The notes: generated from the letters alone by a model not told the origin. 64,000 bases of DNA from Prevotella aff. ruminicola Tc2-24 (GCF_900110895.1 NZ_FOIQ01000005.1:1-64000); one strand, 5' to 3'. Positions 8,795-17,998 are shown, counted from the stretch's first letter. Translations and numbers: made by a program.

Positions 8795-11004
8795 CGCAGT
8801 TCGCTATTGAAATGATTGACGGCCTGACGGTACAGGTGATAACGGGTGTTACCACCAAAGATGCTATGATTCCGGTTGGTATAGACAAGCTGACGGAAAT
8901 CCTTGTCGGCCTGCACTAAGGCCTCGACATACTCTGCCGTATTCTGGTAATGCACATTATCGTCGGCCAGACCATGGCAGAGGAGAAGAGCACCATGCAG
9001 TTGTGGGGCACGGGAGATGGGGTTCACCTCGTCGTAGCCTTGCTGGTTCTCCTGTGGCGTACGCATATACCGTTCGGTATAGATCGAGTCGTAGAAGCGC
9101 CAGCAGGTCGGAGGAGCGATGGCCACTCCGGCACGGAAGACGGGGCGCCCCTCGGACATGGACATCAGGGTGTTCCAGCCACCGTACGACCATCCCCAGA
9201 TGCCGATACGGTCTTTATCGACATACGACTGCTGTCCGAGCCATAGTGCCGTTTCCACCTGATCGCGGGCTTCGAGCTCGCCCAGACGGAGGTAGGTACA
9301 TTTCTCGAACTCAGCGCCACGGCCGCCCGTGCCTCGGTTGTCGACACAGACACACACATAGCCCTGTTGGGCCAGGTACTGCTCGAGGATGGCCCCATTG
9401 CCGTTCATGCCGATGCCCCACTCGTTCAACACCTGTTGGTTGCCAGGACCGCCATACTGATACATGATGACCGGGTAGCGTTTCGACGGGTCAAAGTCGG
9501 CCGGCTTGACCATCCATCCGTTCAGGACGACGCCTTCGGATGTGGTAAAGGAGAAGAGCTCTTTCTTTCCTAAATCATAGGCGGCCAGTTTCTTGACAAG
9601 CGCCTGATTATCGATCAGCGTCTGCAGCACCTTTCCGTTCTGTTGGCAGAGCGTGTACTGAGCCGGATGATCCATGCTGCTCCATATATTAATGAAGTAT
9701 TTGAGGTTCGTGCTGAAGATGGCGTTGTTCACACCGCCCTTCTGGGAGAGGATCTCCGTCTTACCGTTGGCATGAGCCACCATCACCTGCTGATCGGTAG
9801 CACCATTGGGGTTGGCCGAGAAATAGGTGTCGCCCGTCTGCTCATCATAGCCATACACGTGATTCACCACATAACGGTCTTTCACAATCTGTCGGACCAG
9901 TTGACCGTTCAGGTTGTAGAGATAGAGATGGTTATAACCATCGCGCTCACTGGGCAGAAGGATATGCTTGTCGGTGATCTTCACCTCTTCAAATGTCTCT
10001 TCCTTGATATACTTGTCGACCTTGTCTTCGATAGCCAACTGACATATCGTTGACAAGGGGTTAGCCATATAGATGCGAAGCATATCCTGGTGACGGTTCA
10101 TGGTGAAGATGGCAACCTTAGAGGGATCGCTGGTGGCCTTGATACGTGGGATATAACCATCGGCATCCAACGGGAGATTGATCTTCCGTGTCTGGTGTGA
10201 CTTGATGTCGTAGCTATAAACGCTGACCTCGGAATTGGTCTGACCGGGAACAGGATACTTATAGGTATATTCGCCGGGATACTCGGCGAACTCCTTCCGT
10301 TCTGGAGCCAGTCCCTTGAACAGTTGCAAGGTAAACTGCTTCACGGCACGCTCATCGTAACGTATCCAAACAATCTGCTTGGAGTCGGCCGTGAACACCA
10401 TCGACGAGTTCGTGGAGAACTCCTCCTCATACACCCAGTCGGGGATGCCGTTGATCACCTCATTGAACTTCCCGTCCTTGGTCACCTGACTCTCGGCATT
10501 ACCGTACAGGAGCTTGACGAGGTGGATATTATTATCGCGAACGAAGGCAATCAGATTGCCGTCGGGTGAGAATACCGGCGTCTGCTGCGGACCGCCATCG
10601 CTGAGCGGCATCAGTTTGTTGTTCCGGATATCATAGATATAATAGACGGCAGTGAACGAGCGGCGATAGATGGGTTTCGTAGCTGTCTGTATGAGCATGT
10701 ACCGGCCATCCGGCCCCATGATATAGCCGTCGACCCGACTGATCTTCTCGCCACGAGCCGTTTCCACGTCGAACAAAACGCTCAGCTGCTTTCCCGTACG
10801 GAAAGAGAAGTTGACGATGCGTTTTCCATCGTTGCATATCTGACTATATGACTCTCCGTCGGCCATCGGACAGACAGCCTGCATCGACTCCGAGCGGAAC
10901 TCACCACGGGTGATCTGTTTCAAATCCAGCTTCTCGCCAGCCACTGACGGCGTCAGGCTACATGCCATCACTGCTGCCAGGAAAAAAAGTTTCTTCATAT
11001 TCAT
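8791..11004 (-). CDS. Dipeptidyl peptidase IV (S9 family)
   Basis: Exported serine peptidase releasing X-Pro/X-Ala dipeptides from peptide N-termini. Signal peptide (MNMKKLFFLAAVMACSLTPSVAG); N-terminal beta-propeller (to about residue 480) with repeated strands such as FSPDGNLIAFVRD and FTADSKQIVWIRYDE; C-terminal alpha/beta hydrolase with nucleophile GWSYGGW, acid in HGLADDNVHY and His in NRNHSI. Length 737 aa fits the family. Two ATGs (11004 and 10998) are equally plausible. A TATCTTTG -7 element lies at 11024-11031 (minus), divergent from yhcC. In oral Prevotella and Porphyromonas such enzymes support peptide nutrition and host-protein degradation. Confidence 0.93.
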   Translation of the reverse strand: MNMKKLFFLAAVMACSLTPSVAGEKLDLKQITRGEFRSESMQAVCPMADGESYSQICNDGKRIVNFSFRTGKQLSVLFDVETARGEKISRVDGYIMGPDGRYMLIQTATKPIYRRSFTAVYYIYDIRNNKLMPLSDGGPQQTPVFSPDGNLIAFVRDNNIHLVKLLYGNAESQVTKDGKFNEVINGIPDWVYEEEFSTNSSMVFTADSKQIVWIRYDERAVKQFTLQLFKGLAPERKEFAEYPGEYTYKYPVPGQTNSEVSVYSYDIKSHQTRKINLPLDADGYIPRIKATSDPSKVAIFTMNRHQDMLRIYMANPLSTICQLAIEDKVDKYIKEETFEEVKITDKHILLPSERDGYNHLYLYNLNGQLVRQIVKDRYVVNHVYGYDEQTGDTYFSANPNGATDQQVMVAHANGKTEILSQKGGVNNAIFSTNLKYFINIWSSMDHPAQYTLCQQNGKVLQTLIDNQALVKKLAAYDLGKKELFSFTTSEGVVLNGWMVKPADFDPSKRYPVIMYQYGGPGNQQVLNEWGIGMNGNGAILEQYLAQQGYVCVCVDNRGTGGRGAEFEKCTYLRLGELEARDQVETALWLGQQSYVDKDRIGIWGWSYGGWNTLMSMSEGRPVFRAGVAIAPPTCWRFYDSIYTERYMRTPQENQQGYDEVNPISRAPQLHGALLLCHGLADDNVHYQNTAEYVEALVQADKDFRQLVYTNRNHSIFGGNTRYHLYRQAVNHFNSELR

Positions 11005-11059
11005 ATTTTATTCATTGATCGTGCAAAGATAGCGTTTTTTTCCATAACTTTGCAAACGG

Positions 11060-11998
11060 ATGGAATTAAATAAAGTGAATATACCTTATTATAATTATAA
11101 CGACTATGGCACATGGATCCGCTGCCGTTTTCCCTTCCGTGTTCAGAAAATCTCGGTAGACGCAGGGTTCACCTGTCCGAACCGTGACGGGAGACTCTCG
11201 TCGGGAGGTTGTATCTATTGTGACAACCGATCGTTCAATCCCGGCTATTGCAGTAGGACGAAGAGTATCACCCAGCAATTGGAAGAGGGGAAGCGATTCT
11301 TCGCACACAAATATCCCGAGATGAAATATCTAGCCTATTTCCAGACCTATACGAACACGTATGCCGACCTTGAGACCCTCAAGAAACGCTATGAAGAGGC
11401 ACTGGCAGTGGAGGATGTGGTGGGCATCATCATCGGTACCCGACCAGACTGTGTGTCGGATGAACTCCTTGCCTATCTTGCAAGACTGAGTCGGCAGACC
11501 TTTGTCATTGTGGAATACGGCATTGAGAGTGCCAACGAGCAGACCCTCAGATACATCAATAGAGGACACACCTTCGAGGATGTACGCACGGCAGTGGAAC
11601 GGACACATGCCCAGGGAATCCTGACTGGCGGGCATATCATCCTAGGACTACCCGGGGAGGATGCAGCCGAGAGTATCCGTCAGGCACCACTCATCTCCGC
11701 CCTGCCCCTCGACATTCTGAAGATCCACCAGATGCAGGTGATCCGCGGCACACGACTGGCCGAGATCTATGAGCAGTCGCCTTTCCATGTATACTCTGCC
11801 GAGGCGTATATCCAACTCATCGCCCAATACATACAAAGACTGAGAAAGGATCTGGTTCTGGAGCGTTTCGTGTCGCAGGCGCCGCATGAGATGGTCATAG
11901 CACCACACTGGGGGCTCAAGAACTACGAGTTCACCCACCTACTGGTGAACTATCTGAAAAAGCACGAAATCTATCAGGGACAGTTAGCGGAAATCTGA
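11060..11998 (+). CDS. TIGR01212-type radical SAM protein (YhcC-like)
   Basis: 312-aa radical SAM protein. The cluster motif is C-x7-GGCIYC (CPNRDGRLSSGGCIYC), the spacing typical of the YhcC family rather than CxxxCxxC, and HIILGLPGED is the SAM-domain glycine-rich strand. The substrate is unknown. A TAACTTTG -7 element (11045-11052) ends only 7 nt before the ATG, which would give an almost leaderless mRNA. Its 3' end overlaps the convergent GldB-like gene by 15 nt. Confidence 0.88.
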   Translation: MELNKVNIPYYNYNDYGTWIRCRFPFRVQKISVDAGFTCPNRDGRLSSGGCIYCDNRSFNPGYCSRTKSITQQLEEGKRFFAHKYPEMKYLAYFQTYTNTYADLETLKKRYEEALAVEDVVGIIIGTRPDCVSDELLAYLARLSRQTFVIVEYGIESANEQTLRYINRGHTFEDVRTAVERTHAQGILTGGHIILGLPGEDAAESIRQAPLISALPLDILKIHQMQVIRGTRLAEIYEQSPFHVYSAEAYIQLIAQYIQRLRKDLVLERFVSQAPHEMVIAPHWGLKNYEFTHLLVNYLKKHEIYQGQLAEI

Positions 11999-12787
11999 GT
12001 ACTCGTTATTCCGCAGCATCTGATCGACCGTCATATTCTTATTACGCTTCATATAACGGTCGACCAGTCGGATATATAACGACTGGAAAACGTTTTCGCC
12101 CATCGCCTTGTTGACCGTCCATTGAATCTTACCGATATGGATGTCCTGCTCCATCTGGGTCAGAACCCTGTTAAGCGGCATAGGATAGATGCTCAGCAAG
12201 TAGAAGCCGATACAGTCGGGCACCACATATCTGCGCGTCATCAGTTGAAGTTGACTCTCAGAATACCCATATTCGGCACGCTTGTAAAGGGGATAGTCGG
12301 AACCTAAGTACTTATCGAGACAAATGCCAATCGTGTTGTTACCGACAATAATGCTCTGGTCGAGTGAACCGATCTGCGCATATACCTCAGGGAGTTCCAT
12401 ATTGGGGATATTCTTCCGGAGATAGGTAAACGCCTTTGTCAGTTCGCTATTGATATCATCCATATTGGCATACTGCTGTTCAGCCTCTGATATCAGTGCC
12501 TGCAACGTCGAGTCTTGATAGAACCGAAGGAACTTGGTATTGATCTGCTGGTCGTTCACCTTACCAATATGCAGCACATCCTCGATCAACGTACGCGTCT
12601 GCATCGGGTAAGAGGTATTCATCTGCTGCAGGGCGGAGAAATCGCCTGTTGTCAGATATAGGCTCTGGATACGGTCATAGCGGTCAACGACAATTGTATC
12701 GTCCCCCTCATCGGAGGTCCTGAATTGCCATTCACAGCTGACGCAAACCAGCATGACGACGAACAGAATATAGTATACCTTGCGCAC
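11984..12787 (-). CDS. GldB-like lipoprotein
   Basis: 267-aa lipoprotein with signal peptide and lipobox LVCVSC. The segment GICLDKYLGSDYPLYKR followed by YVVPDCIGFYL resembles the gliding-motility lipoprotein GldB of Flavobacterium and its homologues in non-gliding Bacteroidota. No other gld genes are in the window, so a motility role is not implied; an envelope role is likely. A full promoter lies just upstream at 12829-12859. Confidence 0.7.
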   Translation of the reverse strand: MRKVYYILFVVMLVCVSCEWQFRTSDEGDDTIVVDRYDRIQSLYLTTGDFSALQQMNTSYPMQTRTLIEDVLHIGKVNDQQINTKFLRFYQDSTLQALISEAEQQYANMDDINSELTKAFTYLRKNIPNMELPEVYAQIGSLDQSIIVGNNTIGICLDKYLGSDYPLYKRAEYGYSESQLQLMTRRYVVPDCIGFYLLSIYPMPLNRVLTQMEQDIHIGKIQWTVNKAMGENVFQSLYIRLVDRYMKRNKNMTVDQMLRNNEYSDFR

Positions 12788-12828
12788 GATAGCGATCCTG
12801 AATGTTATACGATTGTTAAAAACAAGTG

Positions 12829-12859
12829 CAAATATACCAATAATTGTTCACAAAACAAA
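12829..12859 (-). promoter_or_regulatory. Promoter of the GldB-like gene
   Basis: On the minus strand, TTTG (12856-12859), a 19-nt spacer and TATATTTG (12829-12836) match the Bacteroidota consensus. The start codon is about 40 nt downstream. Confidence 0.75.
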
Positions 12860-12988
12860 ATTTTAACCTAAAAAAGATAAAAATTCGTATAAAAACCTGC
12901 GCATTTCTGTTTATTTGTGTAAAAATCATAAAGGAATTGCTCCTTTTTCCGTACTTTTGTATGAACTAAAACAGATCTCAAGAAAAGA

Positions 12989-14245
12989 ATGAAAAGAATA
13001 CTGATGCTGGCACTAACAGCCTCGTTCGTCTCTATAGTCATGGCAGAAGAGACGACGGTCTTATACCTGATGCGCAACACCTCCAAGACTGACCGCACAG
13101 ACCAGCCCGTAGTCATCGACCTGAAGTCGTTCGGTCGTGTGGCATCTGCGATCGTGCAGAAAGACGGGAAGGAAATTCCCTGCCAGCTTGACGACCTGGA
13201 TCAGGACGGTGAGAATGACGAGTTGTGTTTCCTCGTCGACAGTAAAGGTCATACGGAGACGACGTATCAGGTGACTCTTTGTGACGAGGGAGTGCCCCGG
13301 AAGTATCCGGCCCGTGTCTATACGGAGATGCTTATCCGTAACGACAAGGTGAAGGAGAAGAACAAGCATGACAACTATATCGAGTCGATCACAGCACGGG
13401 GTGACTGCGCCAACTCCTATAATATCCAGCATCATCACGGGGTGACCTTCGAGAGTGAGTTAAACGGCATCCGCATCTACTTCGACAAGCGCCAGACACT
13501 CGACCTCTACGGAAAGTTCCAAAAGCGCCTTGAGATCCAAGCCACCCAGTTCTATACATCAGCAGAACAGAAAGCAGCCGGCTATGGCGACGATGTGCTG
13601 TGGGTGGGTAACACCTTCGGACTTGGTGCTTTCCGCGGATGGGACGGACAGCAGCCGACGATGATTGATCCTGTGCGCAGTCGTACACAACGTATCATCT
13701 CGTATGGACCACTGCGAACGATCGTCGAAGTTGTGGACAAAGGTTGGCAGCCATATACTGACAAGTCGGCGGTAGATATGACCATCCGATACACGCAATA
13801 TGCCGGTCACCGTGATACGGATGTGGATGTGTTCTTCAACAATGAGGTTGCAGACTACCAGTTCTCTACAGGTATCATCAACGTGAAAGGCTCTGAAGAG
13901 TATAGCGACGGACATGGTCTGCGCGCCTGTTGGGGCACCGACTGGCCATCGAGCGATACCATTAACTTCAAGCGTGAGACCGTAGGACTCGGTATCTATA
14001 TTCCTATAAAATATGTGAGAAGTGAGGAAAAAGCAAATAAAGACAATTACGCGTTCGTTATCGGCACGTCGGATGAGGAGTCGACAGTGAACGATAGCAC
14101 GGACAAGCACCACTTGAGTTACAAGGTTGTCTACTGTTCCGATAACGAGACCTTCGGATACCACTCGGCACAAGAATGGTTCGATTATCTCAGAAGATGG
14201 AAAAAAGAGGTTGATACGCCCCTCATCGTCGTGCGACACGACTAA
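12989..14245 (+). CDS. DUF4861-type secreted protein (paralogue 2)
   Basis: 418-aa protein with a cleavable signal peptide (MKRILMLALTASFVSIVMA) and the same family features as the product of 7634-8794: an N-terminal domain with DLDQDGENDELCFLVD, then GIRIYFDKRQTLDLYGK, DDVLWVGNTFGLGAFRGWDG and TVGLGIYIPIKYV. The Asp-rich DQDGENDE segment could bind calcium, which is inference. A TACTTTTG -7 element lies at 12952-12959. It converges with the glycosyltransferase gene with a 4-nt overlap. The enzymatic activity, if any, is unknown. Confidence 0.75.
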   Translation: MKRILMLALTASFVSIVMAEETTVLYLMRNTSKTDRTDQPVVIDLKSFGRVASAIVQKDGKEIPCQLDDLDQDGENDELCFLVDSKGHTETTYQVTLCDEGVPRKYPARVYTEMLIRNDKVKEKNKHDNYIESITARGDCANSYNIQHHHGVTFESELNGIRIYFDKRQTLDLYGKFQKRLEIQATQFYTSAEQKAAGYGDDVLWVGNTFGLGAFRGWDGQQPTMIDPVRSRTQRIISYGPLRTIVEVVDKGWQPYTDKSAVDMTIRYTQYAGHRDTDVDVFFNNEVADYQFSTGIINVKGSEEYSDGHGLRACWGTDWPSSDTINFKRETVGLGIYIPIKYVRSEEKANKDNYAFVIGTSDEESTVNDSTDKHHLSYKVVYCSDNETFGYHSAQEWFDYLRRWKKEVDTPLIVVRHD

Positions 14246-15261
14246 GGAAGTTGCTCGAAGGTACGTCGTCTTTTCACATAGTACTGCCACAGCAAAGAGA
14301 AAGGTTTCCGCTCTGGTACAGCTTTCCCTATTCGTGATGCCTGGATGGCCTTTCGATCAGCACGGAATTCTTTTCGCCACTGCCGGAAGGCACGTCGTGC
14401 CCGATATACCGCCTTGAAGTCGCCTATGTTCCATTGCAGGATCAGCATCTCCCACGCAGCCAGGTAATCAAGGAACCAGCGCCAGCGCATGACACCTCGC
14501 AGTTCATCATCGGGCAGACATTTATAAAGCATCGTCAGATTATTACGGAAGTTCAGGAAGGTCTTCATCGGATTTGCCTTCGGCAGAGTTCCTCCTCCCA
14601 CATGGTACACATGACTGTCGGGAAGACAAACGACCTTCCGTCCACGGATGCGAAGACGCCAGCACAAATCGATCTCCTCGCTATGAGCGAAGAATCGGCC
14701 GTCGAGGCCACCGACTTCCCAATAATCTTTTGAACGTATCATCAATGCCGCGCCAGTGGCCCAAAGGACCTCCGCCGGATCGTTGAACTGTCCTTTGTCT
14801 TCCTCAACCGTTTGGAAGACCCGTCCCCGACAGAAAGGATAACCGTATTTGTCGAGGTAGCCACCACACGCTCCGGCATACTCGAAACGATTTTTCTCGA
14901 ACACCGAGAGCAGTTTGGGTTGACAGATTGCCGTATCCGTATGAGCATCCATATATTCGATGAGAGGTGTCAGCCAATGGGGTGTCACCTCGATATCTGA
15001 ATTCAATAAGAGGAAATATTCTGCATCGACTTGCGCCAGAGCCTTATTATATCCTTCGGCAAAACCCCAGTTTCTGTCAAGTTCAATCAGACTACATGTG
15101 GGAAAATCCTTTCTTAGCATCTCGAGTGAGCCGTCGGTTGAGGCATTATCAGCCACATAAACCTTCGCCTCGTCGCAAGAATAGCGCAACACCGTAGGCA
15201 AATACTCTTTGAGCATCTTCTCGCCATTCCAGTTAAGAATCACAATCGCTAATTTTTCCAT
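14242..15261 (-). CDS. Family 2 glycosyltransferase
   Basis: 339-aa GT-A enzyme: N-terminal VILNWNGEKML, VADNASTDGSLEML (nucleotide-sugar binding), LLLNSDIEVTP (DxD-like metal site), then EIDLCWRLRIRGRKVV (acceptor-side ED motif) and a C-terminal amphipathic region. This pattern is typical of rhamnosyl-type transferases acting on lipopolysaccharide or exopolysaccharide, but donor and acceptor cannot be read from the sequence. The ATG at 15261 is preferred to a GTG two codons upstream. Confidence 0.88.
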   Translation of the reverse strand: MEKLAIVILNWNGEKMLKEYLPTVLRYSCDEAKVYVADNASTDGSLEMLRKDFPTCSLIELDRNWGFAEGYNKALAQVDAEYFLLLNSDIEVTPHWLTPLIEYMDAHTDTAICQPKLLSVFEKNRFEYAGACGGYLDKYGYPFCRGRVFQTVEEDKGQFNDPAEVLWATGAALMIRSKDYWEVGGLDGRFFAHSEEIDLCWRLRIRGRKVVCLPDSHVYHVGGGTLPKANPMKTFLNFRNNLTMLYKCLPDDELRGVMRWRWFLDYLAAWEMLILQWNIGDFKAVYRARRAFRQWRKEFRADRKAIQASRIGKAVPERKPFSLLWQYYVKRRRTFEQLP

Positions 15262-15290
15262 ACACACATACCTATTATTAATATATAAGC

Positions 15291-16628
15291 CTACAGATTC
15301 ACCTTTAAAGCCTGCTGGTCGCGAGTGAGCTCACCGAGTCTCACCTTCACCAGTTGGTTGTCCAACTCTGGATCGGCCTCCTGAGGAGGAAGTTCCACAC
15401 GGATATAATTTCGGGTAAAGCCATGCATGGCCCTACCACGAGGAGCCTTCTCGAAGAGCACCTCAGCCTCCTGTCCGATATGCCGGCGATAGAAATCAAC
15501 CGTCTTCTGGTCGGAAAGTTCCAACAAGCGCTTAGAACGCTCTTTTTTCTCACGGTCGCTCACGACATAAGGAATACTCAGAGCCGAAGTACCTGGGCGT
15601 TCTGAGTAAGGGAACACATGAAGCTGCGTCACATCCAGACCATCGAGAAACGCATACGTCTCCTCAAAACATGCCGGTGTCTCTCCACGACATCCCACCA
15701 TCACGTCGACACCAATAAAAGCATCGGGCATCACCGTCTTGATTTTCTGTATCTTTTCGGCAAACAGTTGTGAGTCGTAATGTCTGTGCATCAGTTTCAG
15801 TACCGTATCACTACCACTCTGCAAAGGGATATGGAAATGTGGCATAAACGCCCGACTCTTCGCACAATAGGCAATCAGTTCGTCGGAGAGCAGATCTGGT
15901 TCCAAAGAACTAATCCGATATCGGCGTATTCCTTTTACAGCATCAAGAGCCTTGACCAAATCGACAAACGACTCTCCGGTGGTTTTTCCGAAATCGCCAA
16001 TATTCACTCCCGTCAGAACAATCTCCTTACCACCCTCACGAGCGGCCTCCTCGGCCTGCTCAACCAACGAAGCAATGCTCGGGTTCCGACTGAATCCACG
16101 AGCATACGGGATTGTACAATACGTACAGAAATAGTCACAACCATCCTGCACTTTCAAGAAGTAACGCGTACGGTTACCGCGAGAACAGGAAGGAGCAAAC
16201 GACTTGATATCTTTCGTCTTTACCTTATAATATTGATGCAGACTCTCATCGGCAGTCTTCTTAGACCATGCCTCTGAGAGATACTGTATCAAAACAGCCT
16301 TCTCGTTGGAGCCAAGCACCAGGTCGACCCCTTCGATGGCAGCCACCCGTTCTGCCTCCAACTGGGCATAACATCCAGTCACAACAACAAAGGCACCAGG
16401 ATGTTGACGCACCATCCGACGGATAGCCTGTCGACACTTATGGTCAGCCACCTCAGTCACCGAACAGGTGTTGATCAGACAGATGTCGGCTCTTTGTCCT
16501 TTCTGAACAGTCCGCACGCCCATATCCTGAAGCATCCGACCGAAGGTGGATGTCTCAGAGAAATTCAGTTTGCACCCTAAGGTGTAATAAACTGCGGTCT
16601 TGCCCTGAAAAGCTGAGGTATCTATCAT
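15291..16628 (-). CDS. mtaB: tRNA t6A37 methylthiotransferase
   Basis: Radical SAM enzyme converting N6-threonylcarbamoyladenosine at position 37 of tRNAs to its 2-methylthio form. N-terminal MTTase domain with three cluster cysteines (LGCKLNFSE, NTCSVTEVADHKC, TGCYAQ), the SAM cluster CDYFCTYCTIPYARG, and a C-terminal TRAM-like segment. About 445 aa. The start at 16628 is preferred because the promoter at 16659-16689 lies inside the longer reading frame (16688). Confidence 0.93.
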   Translation of the reverse strand: MIDTSAFQGKTAVYYTLGCKLNFSETSTFGRMLQDMGVRTVQKGQRADICLINTCSVTEVADHKCRQAIRRMVRQHPGAFVVVTGCYAQLEAERVAAIEGVDLVLGSNEKAVLIQYLSEAWSKKTADESLHQYYKVKTKDIKSFAPSCSRGNRTRYFLKVQDGCDYFCTYCTIPYARGFSRNPSIASLVEQAEEAAREGGKEIVLTGVNIGDFGKTTGESFVDLVKALDAVKGIRRYRISSLEPDLLSDELIAYCAKSRAFMPHFHIPLQSGSDTVLKLMHRHYDSQLFAEKIQKIKTVMPDAFIGVDVMVGCRGETPACFEETYAFLDGLDVTQLHVFPYSERPGTSALSIPYVVSDREKKERSKRLLELSDQKTVDFYRRHIGQEAEVLFEKAPRGRAMHGFTRNYIRVELPPQEADPELDNQLVKVRLGELTRDQQALKVNL

Positions 16629-16658
16629 TTTACCAAGAAGTATTTCCTTTTTCGGGCA

Positions 16659-16689
16659 CAAAGGTACGAATAAGTGAGTGAAATGCAAA
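16659..16689 (-). promoter_or_regulatory. mtaB promoter P1
   Basis: On the minus strand, TTTG (16686-16689), a 19-nt spacer and TACCTTTG (16659-16666). The transcription start would fall about 25 nt before the mtaB ATG. Confidence 0.8.
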
Positions 16690-16773
16690 AGGAAAACTTG
16701 TTTTTCTTTTCATTTCCGAACGAAAGCACTTTAGACACGAAGTGTCAAAGATACGAATAAGTGCATAAAATGC
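16659..16773 (-). repeat. Duplicated 28-nt promoter segment
   Basis: Copies at 16659-16686 and 16746-16773 match at 24 of 28 positions. Each covers the -7 element and the spacer of a promoter directed at mtaB. Confidence 0.75.
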
Positions 16774-16776
16774 CAA
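16746..16776 (-). promoter_or_regulatory. mtaB promoter P2 (duplicate copy)
   Basis: On the minus strand, TTG (16774-16776), a 20-nt spacer and TATCTTTG (16746-16753). The -7 and spacer sequence is a near copy of P1, 87 nt further upstream. A small inverted repeat (GACAC-GAA-GTGTC, 16734-16746) abuts the -7 element. Confidence 0.6.
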
Positions 16777-16921
16777 TTATATGGAGGTTTATCCAAAGCA
16801 TCTCCTATAAGCACCTTTTTTAACATTTCATATTTGTTTGATTTACAATTACTTGCGAAAAAGTTACAAAATATGTCGAAAAAAAATCGAAAAAAATGAT
16901 ACGTCGTATTAAAAATATGCT
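16777..16921. other. AT-rich intergenic stretch
   Basis: No ORF or clear structured RNA is visible between the mtaB promoters and the small-lipoprotein promoter. It contains A-rich runs upstream of the -7 element at 16922-16929, which could act as an UP-like element. Confidence 0.4.
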
Positions 16922-16981
16922 TAACTTTGCAGCGTTTTAATAAACAAATGATTGTTTTACAGATTTAAAAGCTTAGAAAAA

Positions 16982-17158
16982 ATGAAAAAATTGGTATTCA
17001 TGTTCGTAGCAGTTGCTGCTATCTCTTTCGCTTCTTGTGGTAACAAGGCTCAGGCTCCTGTTGTAGACACAGACTCTATCGCAGAGGTTGACAGCATCAT
17101 CGACAGCACCGCTGTTGATTCTGTTGTTGCTGCAGCTGACTCTGTTGTTGCTGAGTAA
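16982..17158 (+). CDS. Small lipoprotein
   Basis: 58-aa protein: signal peptide and lipobox (ISFASC), then a short acidic Asp/Ser/Val/Ala-rich mature part with repeated 'DS-(I/V)-x' units (DTDSIAEVDSIIDSTAVDS). A TAACTTTG -7 element lies at 16922-16929 and a strong terminator follows, so it is monocistronic and probably well expressed. Small lipoproteins of this form are common in Bacteroidota; the function is unknown. The ATG at 16982 starts the signal peptide; an upstream in-frame start adds only untypical residues. Confidence 0.75.
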   Translation: MKKLVFMFVAVAAISFASCGNKAQAPVVDTDSIAEVDSIIDSTAVDSVVAAADSVVAE

Positions 17159-17186
17159 TAGTAGCATACGAACTAGAGAGAAAAAG

Positions 17187-17218
17187 CCGTTGGACATATG
17201 TCCAACGGTATTTTTTTT
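17187..17218 (+). terminator. Terminator of the small lipoprotein gene
   Basis: A 22-nt perfect palindrome (17187-17208) is followed by eight T residues (17211-17218). Confidence 0.9.
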
Positions 17219-17271
17219 GTATATACTTTTCAGACCTAATGGAATATGATAATTAAGCATCCATCCCAAAT

Positions 17272-17301
17272 GAAAAATCCCGAGGACTGATGTCCTCGGG
17301 A
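17272..17301 (-). terminator. Terminator of the rpsF-rpsR-rplI operon
   Basis: A 10-bp GC-rich stem (17278-17287 with 17292-17301) with a 4-nt loop is followed on the minus strand by a T-run. It lies about 70 nt after the rplI stop. Confidence 0.85.
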
Positions 17302-17373
17302 CGCTTGCGTCATAATAAATAATGATGCCTTACAGCAATAATTAATTATTAATTGTTTTTTAGATTCTATGAG

Positions 17374-17976
17374 TTATGCCTCTGCAGGAGCCTCAACCTC
17401 AGCGGTCTCGTCGATAGCCTCCTCAACGTCAGCATCAACCTCCTCCTCTGTTGCCTCAGCAGCCTTTGCAGCTCTTGCCTCAGCAGCAGCCTTGATAGCA
17501 GCATCAGCCTCAGCAGCAGCCTTCAGCTCCTCTGCATTCTCAGCTACAACCTTAACAGGAACCTCAACAGTAACCTCCTTGTGGAAGTGTACCAGAGCTA
17601 CATAGTCGCCAATCTTCTTGGCATCCTTCATGGTGATAATCTTACGGTCAACATCCTTGCCGAGCTTTGCAAGCTCGTCGGCAACCTGAGCAGCACCAAC
17701 AGATCCATAAAGCTGACCTGTAGCACTTACCTTTGCTGCGATCTCAAGAGAAACACCAGCAAGCTGGGCAGCCTTCTCCTCAGCAGCAGCCTTCAGGGCA
17801 GCCAACTTGTGAGCCTGCTGCTTCAGGTTCTCTGCGAGGATCTTCTTAGCTGATGGAGAAGCAATCACACCCTTTCCCTGAGGAATGAGGTAGTTGCGAC
17901 CGTAACCAGACTTAACGTTCACGATATCGTTCTTGAATCCCAGACCGATAATATCTTCTTTCAGTATAATTTCCAT
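17374..17976 (-). CDS. rplI: 50S ribosomal protein L9
   Basis: Large-subunit protein binding 23S rRNA near the L1 stalk. The N-terminal signature MEIILKEDIIGLGFKNDIV and KSGYGRNYLIPQG are canonical. At 200 aa it is about 50 residues longer than E. coli L9 (149 aa). The excess is a C-terminal Ala/Glu-rich tail from about residue 153, first Lys/Ala-rich and then strongly acidic, ending EVEAPAEA. Third gene of rpsF-rpsR-rplI, 22 nt after rpsR. Confidence 0.97.
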   Translation of the reverse strand: MEIILKEDIIGLGFKNDIVNVKSGYGRNYLIPQGKGVIASPSAKKILAENLKQQAHKLAALKAAAEEKAAQLAGVSLEIAAKVSATGQLYGSVGAAQVADELAKLGKDVDRKIITMKDAKKIGDYVALVHFHKEVTVEVPVKVVAENAEELKAAAEADAAIKAAAEARAAKAAEATEEEVDADVEEAIDETAEVEAPAEA

Positions 17977-17998
17977 ATTCTTGCGTCCTCCTCTTTAA

